Positions 6,217-10,540 of a stretch of 10,540 nucleotides of DNA are shown piece after piece. A model generated the notes under the pieces. The model did not search any database and was not told the origin of the DNA. It saw nothing but the letters and a program-made list of their open reading frames with translations. The position numbers and the translations under genes are program-made. Within the stretch, counting starts at the first letter, position 1. Each line of letters starts with the position of its first letter. The stretch spans positions 1 to 10,540 of the forward strand of contig NZ_CASEGO010000109.1 in assembly GCF_949287625.1 (NCBI RefSeq), in the 5' to 3' direction. The DNA is from an uncultured Brachyspira sp. (GTDB lineage Bacteria; Spirochaetota; Brachyspiria; Brachyspirales; Brachyspiraceae).

Positions 6217-6897
6217 ATGAAAAAGAACATTATCCTAATCAGTTTATTTCTGATGACATCGGCATTGGCCTATTCGCACTCATTAGGCATAGGACTTTAT
6301 ATTCCATTAGGAGGGAGTATTCCTAGTCTTTATCAAAATAATAATGCAGATCCAGCTTTATTATTAAGTCCGAAATCAGCATTTGAAGTAGGTGTTATAT
6401 TTCAGCCTAGAGTTTCTTTCAAAATAAGCGAAACAGCAAATCATTATATATCTTTGGGAGTGGATATAGGCTGGTATAGAGATACATTTAAATTTCAAAC
6501 AACTTCTCAAAACTTTACTCATGAATTTGACAGCCTTATGGCTGGTATTAATTTAGAATGGCGTCCTTTAATATTCCAATTAGGTATAGGTGCAGGTGTT
6601 AAACTTCCTTTTTCAGGCTCATACTGGGAAGATAAAAATAATATAAAATTAAGCGGAGGAAATTTCTCAGCAAGATTTAATAATACAGCTATACCTTATG
6701 TAAGACTTTATACTGGCATAAATATTACTATCGTAAGCTTGGCATTATATGTTAATTTTGATATACCAAATATGCAGATAAAAGATAACTTAGCTTCATT
6801 AGGCAAAGGATATAGTTATCCTGGAAAATTAGGTTCTGTTGATATAGGGGCTCAGATAGGTTTGCATTTCGACATATTTGAATTTGGACAAAATTAA
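6217..6897 (+). CDS. putative outer-membrane beta-barrel surface protein, paralogue 1
   Basis: A 226-residue secreted protein. The signal peptide has a KK start, a hydrophobic core (about 4-14) and a likely cleavage site after SALA (15-18), leaving about 208 residues. The mature part alternates polar and hydrophobic residues with many glycines and aromatics, ending in LHFDIFEFGQN, as in small outer-membrane beta-barrels of about eight strands. Conserved blocks shared with the copies at 6960, 7972 and 8871 are LYIPLGGSIPSLYQN (27-41), SPKSAFEVGVIF (51-62), GWYRDTFKF (85-93), NLEWRPLIFQ (112-121) and SARFNN (151-156). Differences cluster at about 42-50 and 70-78 and around 135-145, possibly loops. 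I do not recognise a named gene; it is far smaller than the Vsp proteins of B. hyodysenteriae. AAGGAGA (6204-6210) lies 6 bases before the ATG. Outer-membrane location is inferred. Confidence 0.82.
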   Translation: MKKNIILISLFLMTSALAYSHSLGIGLYIPLGGSIPSLYQNNNADPALLLSPKSAFEVGVIFQPRVSFKISETANHYISLGVDIGWYRDTFKFQTTSQNFTHEFDSLMAGINLEWRPLIFQLGIGAGVKLPFSGSYWEDKNNIKLSGGNFSARFNNTAIPYVRLYTGINITIVSLALYVNFDIPNMQIKDNLASLGKGYSYPGKLGSVDIGAQIGLHFDIFEFGQN

Positions 6898-6899
6898 TA

Positions 6900-6924
6900 A
6901 TTCATATATTTTTTATATATGAAT
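6900..6924 (+). other. intercistronic RNA hairpin between paralogues 1 and 2
   Basis: Perfect 10-base arms ATTCATATAT (6900-6909) and ATATATGAAT (6915-6924) enclose a loop of five T. No U-tract follows, so it is unlikely to terminate fully. It lies in the 62-base gap before gene 2, which has no promoter of its own that I can see, and could affect message stability or the relative yield of the two proteins. Confidence 0.5.
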
Positions 6925-6959
6925 AGAGTGAATTAGTTTTATAGCATTAGGAGAAAAGT

Positions 6960-7637
6960 ATGAAAAAAAACATTATAATAATAAGTTTATTTATGATAAC
7001 ATCAGCATTAGCCTACTCTAACTCTTTAGATATAGGGCTTTACATTCCATTAGGAGGAAGTATACCTAGTCTTTATCAAAACAATAATTTAGATATAACT
7101 TCATCATTAAGTCCAAAATCGGCATTTGAAGTTGGAGTTATATTCAATCCTAGAGTTACTTTTGACGTAAATGATTATAATGATGTATCTATAGGTATAG
7201 ATATAGGTTGGTATAGAGATACATTTAAATTTAAAACTGCTTCACAAAACTTCACACATGAATTTGACAATGTTATGCTTGGTCTTAATTTTAGATGGAG
7301 TCCTTCTCTATTTGTATTAGGCATAGGCGGCGGTGTTAAAGTACCATTCAAAGCTAGATATCTTGTAGGAAAAGATGGTGTATCATTAAATGGAGGAAAT
7401 GTTTCAGCAAGATTTAATAATCCTGTTATACCTTATGTAAAACTTTATGCTGGTATAGATTTAACTCTTGTAAGTTTAGCATTATATGTTAATTTTGATA
7501 TACCAACTATGCAGATAAAAGATAACTTAGCTTCATTAGGTGCGGGATATAGTTATCCTGGAAAATTAGCTTCTGTTGATATAGGAGCTCAGGTAGGTTT
7601 ACATTTCAATATATTCAATTTTGGAGAAAATAAATAA
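6960..7637 (+). CDS. putative outer-membrane beta-barrel surface protein, paralogue 2
   Basis: A 225-residue paralogue of the product at 6217. The signal peptide ends SALAYSNS (15-22). Core blocks are retained: LYIPLGGSIPSLYQN, SPKSAFEVGVIF, GWYRDTFKF and SARFNN. Instead of NLEWRPLIFQ it has NFRWSPSLFV, and residues between about 66 and 77 (VTFDVNDYNDV) differ strongly. The C-terminal MQIKDNLASLGAGYSYPGKL is almost identical to paralogue 1. It ends FNIFNFGENK, with an aromatic-rich last strand and a short tail. AGGAGA (6949-6954) is 5 bases before the ATG. It lies 62 bases after gene 1 without the conserved promoter leader, so it is probably the second gene of a two-gene unit closed by the terminator at 7684. 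Eight A residues follow ATG, a slippage-prone tract. Outer-membrane location is inferred; no named family is recognised. Confidence 0.82.
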   Translation: MKKNIIIISLFMITSALAYSNSLDIGLYIPLGGSIPSLYQNNNLDITSSLSPKSAFEVGVIFNPRVTFDVNDYNDVSIGIDIGWYRDTFKFKTASQNFTHEFDNVMLGLNFRWSPSLFVLGIGGGVKVPFKARYLVGKDGVSLNGGNVSARFNNPVIPYVKLYAGIDLTLVSLALYVNFDIPTMQIKDNLASLGAGYSYPGKLASVDIGAQVGLHFNIFNFGENK

Positions 7638-7683
7638 TAGATTAACTTTTATTAAATAAATCACTATAATTGAAAAAAGTTTT

Positions 7684-7712
7684 GGGGATATATTTTTATA
7701 TATCCCCTTTTT
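7684..7712 (+). terminator. rho-independent terminator after paralogue 2
   Basis: GGGGATATAT (7684-7693), loop TTTT, ATATATCCCC (7698-7707), then five T (7708-7712). The perfect 10-bp stem has a GC base and the upstream side is A-rich (GAAAAAAG at 7672-7679). It begins 46 bases beyond the stop codon and is the clearest terminator in the window. Confidence 0.92.
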
Positions 7713-7790
7713 AATACTTTCATTATAAAAAAATAAAGTGTAAAAATTTATAAATACCAACATATAGTATAATAAAATCATATACTTTTA

Positions 7791-7885
7791 TATTGACTTT
7801 TATATCAAAAACTTTATACTGATACTAGGTTTATAAAAGTTTTATGGAATTAATATATGCATATTTAAAAAGTCATTTATCTTTT
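7791..7885 (+). promoter_or_regulatory. promoter and conserved leader, copy 2, before surface-protein gene 3
   Basis: TTGACT (7793-7798), 16 bases, TATACT (7815-7820). Downstream AGGTTTATAAAAGTTT and ATGGAATTAAT-TATGCA are nearly identical to the leader at 8709 and recognisable at 5997. A 14-codon open frame begins at the conserved ATG (7854) but has no well-placed ribosome binding site. The transcript leader would be about 145 bases, ending with AAGGA at 7961-7965. Otherwise 7713-7971 holds no gene. Confidence 0.72.
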
Positions 7886-7971
7886 TAATTTATTCATTTA
7901 TTAACTCCCAATCTTTTCAAAAAGAATTATTATAAATTATTACAACATTTTATTTGCTTTAAGGAAAAAAT

Positions 7972-8658
7972 ATGAAAAAAATTATTATACTAATTAGCTT
8001 ACTTATGATGACATCTGTATTAGCCTACTCACACTCCTTAGGTTTAGGTCTTTACATTCCATTAGGAGGAAGTATTCCTAGTCTCTATCAAAACGATAAT
8101 TTAAATACAACTTCATCATTAAGTCCAAAATCAGCATTTGAAATGGGGGTAATATTTCAGCCTAGAGTGAATTTTAAAATAAGTGCAGCAAGCTATAATT
8201 ATATATCTTTAGGTTTGGATTTTGGCTGGTATAGAGATACTTTTCAATTTCAAACTACTACAAAAAACTTTACACATCAATTTGACAGTATTATGACTGG
8301 AATTAATTTAGAATGGCGTCCTTTAATATTCCAAATAGGTGTAGGATGCGGTGTTAAATTTCCTCTTTCTGGTGCATACTTGGAAAACAACAATGGCATA
8401 AAATTAAGCGGAGGAGACTTATACAGCAGATTTAATAATACGATTATACCTTATGTAAGACTTTATACAGGTATAAATTTGGTTGTTTTAAGTTTATCAT
8501 TTTATGTTAATTTTGATATACCATATTATCAGATAAAATATAACTTAGCTTCATTAGGTGAAGGATATAAATATATCGGAAAATTGGCTTCAGTTGATAT
8601 AGGGGCTCAAATAGGTTTACATTTAGATATATTTGAATTTGGAGATAATGGAATATAA
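7972..8658 (+). CDS. putative outer-membrane beta-barrel surface protein, paralogue 3
   Basis: A 228-residue paralogue with signal peptide MKKIIILISLLMMTSVLAYS and likely cleavage after VLA. The first two thirds resemble paralogue 1 most: VNFKIS, YNYISLG, GWYRDTFQFQT, NLEWRPLIFQIG. The C-terminal segment LASLGEGYKYIGKLASVDIGAQI instead matches paralogue 4, also at DNA level (AAGGATATAAATATATCGG in both). This patchwork suggests gene conversion. It has C126 in GVGCGVKF where the others have alanine or glycine, and YYQIKYNL where copies 1 and 2 have MQIKDNL. AAGGA at 7961-7965 precedes the ATG, which is followed by seven A. It has its own promoter and leader. No strong terminator follows. Outer-membrane location is inferred from signal peptide and barrel-like pattern. 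Confidence 0.82.
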   Translation: MKKIIILISLLMMTSVLAYSHSLGLGLYIPLGGSIPSLYQNDNLNTTSSLSPKSAFEMGVIFQPRVNFKISAASYNYISLGLDFGWYRDTFQFQTTTKNFTHQFDSIMTGINLEWRPLIFQIGVGCGVKFPLSGAYLENNNGIKLSGGDLYSRFNNTIIPYVRLYTGINLVVLSLSFYVNFDIPYYQIKYNLASLGEGYKYIGKLASVDIGAQIGLHLDIFEFGDNGI

Positions 8659-8708
8659 TTTAAGTCTTTATTATTAAAAAAATTATAATATTTCTGTATA
8701 TATTTTTA

Positions 8709-8805
8709 TATTGACTTTTATATCAAAAACTTTATACTACTATTAGGTTTATAAAAGTTTAATGGAATTAATTTATGCAATATTTAAACACTTATTTATC
8801 TTTTC
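8709..8805 (+). promoter_or_regulatory. promoter and conserved leader, copy 3, before the surface-protein pseudogene
   Basis: TTGACT (8711-8716), 16 bases, TATACT (8733-8738), then the conserved leader. From TTGACT to TATACT it is identical to copy 2 at 7793. A 17-codon open frame starts at the conserved ATG, beginning MELIYA as in copy 2. The promoter appears intact although the gene it serves is broken, so a transcript may still be made. Confidence 0.7.
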
Positions 8806-8870
8806 AATTTCTTAAAAAAATAAATATTATAAATTATTACTCAATTTTATCAGCTTTTAAAGGAAGAAAA

Positions 8871-9580
8871 ATGAAAAAAGTATTATACTAATTAATATAT
8901 TTATAATGACATCATCATTAGCATATTCTAATAATTTCGTAATGAGTTTATATGTTCCATTAACTGGAATCCATCCTAGTTTTTATCAAACTGGTATCTT
9001 ATCGGACTATTTAACAGAACAGGCAGAATCTGCATTTGAAGCAGGCGTTATATTTCAGCCGTCAATATATTTTACGATAGACAAATTACATTATATAGTA
9101 TTAGGAGTAGATTTTGGTTGGTATAGAGATACTTTTAAATTTTATAACAATTATCAAGACTTTACACATGAATTTGATAGTATTATTACTGGACTTAGTC
9201 TTGAATGGAGGCCTTCAATATTCCAAATAGGTATAGGAGGCGGTGTTAAAGTTCCTTTATCTGGTAAATATTCAATAGGAGACAATTATACATTATTAGA
9301 TTACAAGACTTTATCATCAAGATTTAATAATCTAGTTATACCTTATGTAAAATTTTATACTGGTGTAAATTTCTTTTTAGTAAGTTTATCATTCTATGTT
9401 AATTTTGACATACCAACAATATAGATAAAGAATAATTTGGCTTCATTAGGTGAAGGATATAAATATATCGGAAAATTAGCTTCTGTTGATATAGGTGCTC
9501 AAATAAGTGTACATTTACCTATTATAGAATTTGTTAAAAAGAGTGATTATTATGATATTAGAAATAGAATTAAAAGATAG
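8871..9580 (+). pseudogene. surface-protein paralogue 4, frameshifted and with an internal stop
   Basis: The original start is ATG at 8871, preceded by AAAGGA (8859-8864) and the conserved leader. Six A follow ATG; adding one A restores a signal peptide running MKKSIILINIF into MTSSLAYSN, in frame with the rest. As it stands the frame stops after six codons. An open frame from an internal ATG at 8906 lacks a ribosome binding site and most of the signal peptide. A second lesion is TAG at 9422-9424, where the other copies have CAG or, in copy 1 and 2, MQIKDNL. The reading frame continues beyond it with IKNNLASLGEGYKYIGKLASVDIGAQ to TAG at 9578-9580. Family blocks such as GWYRDTFKF, FTHEFDSI, LEWRPSIFQIG and SSRFNN are intact, so decay is recent. 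The N-terminal third (IHPSFYQTGILSDYL) is the most divergent of the four. Confidence 0.88.
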
Positions 9581-9627
9581 GCTTTATAAATTTTATGCAG
9601 TTAATTTAATATTTAGAATTTTATTTA

Positions 9628-9697
9628 TATATACCTAAACAAATATAGTTTGTCAAAAAATAATTTTTTTAAATTTTGATATTTGCGGGGCTTTGCC
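9628..9697. repeat. 70-bp direct repeat, copy 1, with GC-rich end
   Basis: The repeat starts TATATACCTAAACAAATA, has an AT-rich middle (TTTGTCAAAAAATAA) and ends TTTGCGGGGCTTTGCCC. It matches the copy at 9957-10026 at 68 of 70 positions. The end forms a small hairpin. After it this copy has an extra stretch (CACGCTGTGTGCTACGCAA) before ACACCCCAGTTCTTT, which copy 2 reaches directly. It looks like a dispersed genomic repeat of the type I associate with Brachyspira. Confidence 0.85.
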
Positions 9698-9726
9698 CAC
9701 CACGCTGTGTGCTACGCAACACCCCA

Positions 9727-9769
9727 GTTCTTTTGTGACGCTGTCCGCCTTCGGTGCGGCACAAAGAAC
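9727..9769. repeat. GC-rich inverted repeat within the composite element
   Basis: GTTCTTTTGTG (9727-9737) pairs with CACAAAGAAC (9760-9769), with one bulged T. Inside, CCGC (9745-9748) can pair with GCGG (9756-9759) around CTTCGGT. The base composition is clearly richer in GC than the rest of the window, which suggests a separate origin or an RNA-structured repeat. No coding frame is evident. Confidence 0.65.
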
Positions 9770-9882
9770 CATACGCTGTACGCCTATGACGAAAAGACTG
9801 CATTTTTAGACCAAATTTCGGGTATTACCATACGTTTAATACATATCTTTAAAGTATAAAGTTCTAGTAATTGCGTTTTTTG

Positions 9883-9909
9883 CAACTTTTTTGTGCGGCA
9901 AAAAAGTTG
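9883..9909. repeat. perfect 11-bp inverted repeat
   Basis: CAACTTTTTTG (9883-9893) and CAAAAAAGTTG (9899-9909) flank the loop TGCGG. It belongs to the same non-coding element as the repeats on either side. There is no gene directly upstream for it to terminate and no U-tract after it on either strand. Confidence 0.65.
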
Positions 9910-9956
9910 ATAATTCTATATAATGTACATCAGTTGACAAAATAAAATCGTTCCAG

Positions 9957-10026
9957 TATATACCTAAACAAATACAGTTTGTCAAAAAATAAATTTTTTA
10001 AATTTTGATATTTGCGGGGCTTTGCC
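9957..10026. repeat. 70-bp direct repeat, copy 2
   Basis: Same sequence as 9628-9697 except two bases, starting 329 bases later. Here the stem is complete: GGGGC (10016-10020), TTT, GCCCC (10024-10028), followed directly by ACACCCCAGTTCTTT. Confidence 0.85.
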
Positions 10027-10040
10027 CCACACCCCAGTTC

Positions 10041-10080
10041 TTTGTCAAAAATTAATTTTTAAATTTTAGTATTTGTTGGG
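10041..10080. repeat. degraded third copy of the AT-rich half of the repeat
   Basis: TTTGTCAAAAATTAATTTTT followed by AAATTTTAGTATTTGTTGGG resembles positions 20-62 of the 70-bp repeat with several changes and small deletions. The GC-rich hairpin has decayed (GTTGGGAC). It follows copy 2 immediately, suggesting nested or tandem insertion. Confidence 0.55.
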
Positions 10081-10326
10081 ACTATAACACACACTCTGCA
10101 GACTTATCAAAAGTTTTTATCTTTCTAATACTCTTCTAAAAAAGTAAATTACTGCAGTTTTATAAGTTTTAAATATACAGAGTTTTCATAAAAAATCAGT
10201 TAATAAAAAGCTAATGCATAATCTTTTAGCTTTGTAAAATAATATCATATTTAAAATAATTATAAAAAATTATAAATAAGTTTTTAAGTATTTTAAAAAC
10301 AAAGATAATAAACATTTATAAAAATA
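10081..10326. other. AT-rich stretch without recognisable genes
   Basis: I see no open frame with a ribosome binding site, no RNA gene and no strong hairpin. Base composition returns to the AT-rich background after the GC-rich repeats. Confidence 0.55.
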
Positions 10327-10374
10327 TCATTTTAATAATTCTTCATAAATAGTATTAAAATCTGTAATTTTCAT
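10327..10374 (-). CDS. possible 15-codon remnant or small peptide
   Basis: On the minus strand, AGAGG (10385-10381) lies 6 bases before an ATG (10374-10372) that opens MKITDFNTIYEELLK and then stops with TGA at 10329-10327. The ribosome binding site is good and the peptide has an amphipathic, gene-start-like composition. It could be the surviving start of a gene truncated during the repeat insertions, or a chance frame. Nothing downstream on that strand continues it recognisably. Confidence 0.22.
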   Translation of the reverse strand: MKITDFNTIYEELLK

Positions 10375-10495
10375 ATTATGCCTCTATTAATATTTAATAC
10401 CTTATATGAAGTAAATATCATTTAAGAATAAATATCAAAAAAATAAAATTTGTATTGATTTTTTCAGATTAGTAATTTATAATAAAATAAATTTA

Positions 10496-10529
10496 TAAAT
10501 ACATTTAAATTTAAATTTAAATGTATTTA
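10496..10529. repeat. 34-bp perfect AT-only-core palindrome at the window end
   Basis: Positions 10496-10512 are the exact reverse complement of 10513-10529, built from ATTTAAAT units flanked by ACA/TGT. It has no loop. It may be a terminator or spacer of a gene beyond the window, or a simple-sequence product. Confidence 0.5.
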
Positions 10530-10540
10530 AACATTTAAAT

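Noticed and set aside
7599..7781. Minus-strand 60-codon open frame
   Set aside because: It spans the clear plus-strand terminator at 7684-7712 and the end of a surface-protein gene; the composition is translated AT-rich intergenic DNA.
7939..7945. ATTACAA before surface-protein gene 3 as another operator half-site
   Set aside because: The partner half-site at the required spacing is AATTATT, not TTGTAAT; a lone heptamer is expected by chance in this composition.
8906..9424. Reading 8906-9424 as an intact 172-residue gene
   Set aside because: The ATG at 8906 lacks a ribosome binding site and removes the start of the signal peptide; homology to the sister copies continues both upstream in another frame and downstream of the TAG, so it is a pseudogene fragment.
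9628..10080. CRISPR array
   Set aside because: The repeat copies are 70 bp, only two are good, the spacing is 329 bases and one follower is degraded; there are no cas genes.

Overview
The window is strongly AT-rich DNA from a bacterium with an outer membrane. It encodes a Kdo transferase (waaA) and a cluster of secreted beta-barrel-like proteins. The base composition, the surface-protein family and a GC-rich dispersed-type repeat ending in CACCCCAGTTCTTT together suggest an intestinal spirochaete of the genus Brachyspira. This is pattern recognition, not a database match; another AT-rich Gram-negative such as a fusobacterium is not excluded.

Layout. Positions 119-919 hold a Cof-type HAD phosphatase on the plus strand. 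Positions 1301-3674 hold three minus-strand genes: a zinc-type macrodomain ADP-ribose hydrolase, then a SirTM ADP-ribosylating sirtuin (15-nt gap), then a COG2910 NAD(P)-binding oxidoreductase. Divergently, at 3832-4245, lies a YwnA-like Rrf2 regulator. A small three-helix membrane protein (4398-4688), apparently leaderless, precedes waaA (4717-5979). Positions 6217-9580 contain four tandem paralogues of a signal-peptide-bearing, about 226-residue putative outer-membrane protein; the fourth is a pseudogene. The last 960 bases have no convincing gene and carry two near-identical 70-bp copies of a repeat, a degraded third copy and several hairpins.

The most interesting unit is the ADP-ribosylation locus. 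The palindrome TTGTAAT-N7-ATTACAA occurs twice in front of the macrodomain-sirtuin operon (3687-3744, one copy with one mismatch) and twice in front of the oxidoreductase gene (1974-2034). At both places the inferred -35 hexamer sits in the spacer of one palindrome and the second palindrome lies at or just beyond the -10. This fits repression by the adjacent Rrf2 protein, which has one cysteine in a CPVG motif rather than the three-cysteine set of Fe-S Rrf2 proteins. The inferred picture is a redox- or electrophile-responsive regulon that adds ADP-ribose (SirTM), removes it (macrodomain) and performs an NAD(P)H/flavin-type reduction. The lipoyl carrier (GcvH-L) and lipoate ligase that accompany SirTM in staphylococci and streptococci are not in the window.

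In the surface-protein cluster, copies 1, 3 and 4 each follow a shared promoter and long leader, while copy 2 follows copy 1 in the same transcription unit, which ends in a strong terminator at 7684-7712. Patchwork similarity among copies suggests recombination, and each begins with a slippage-prone A tract right after ATG. Copy 4 is broken by a one-base loss there and by a CAG-to-TAG change.
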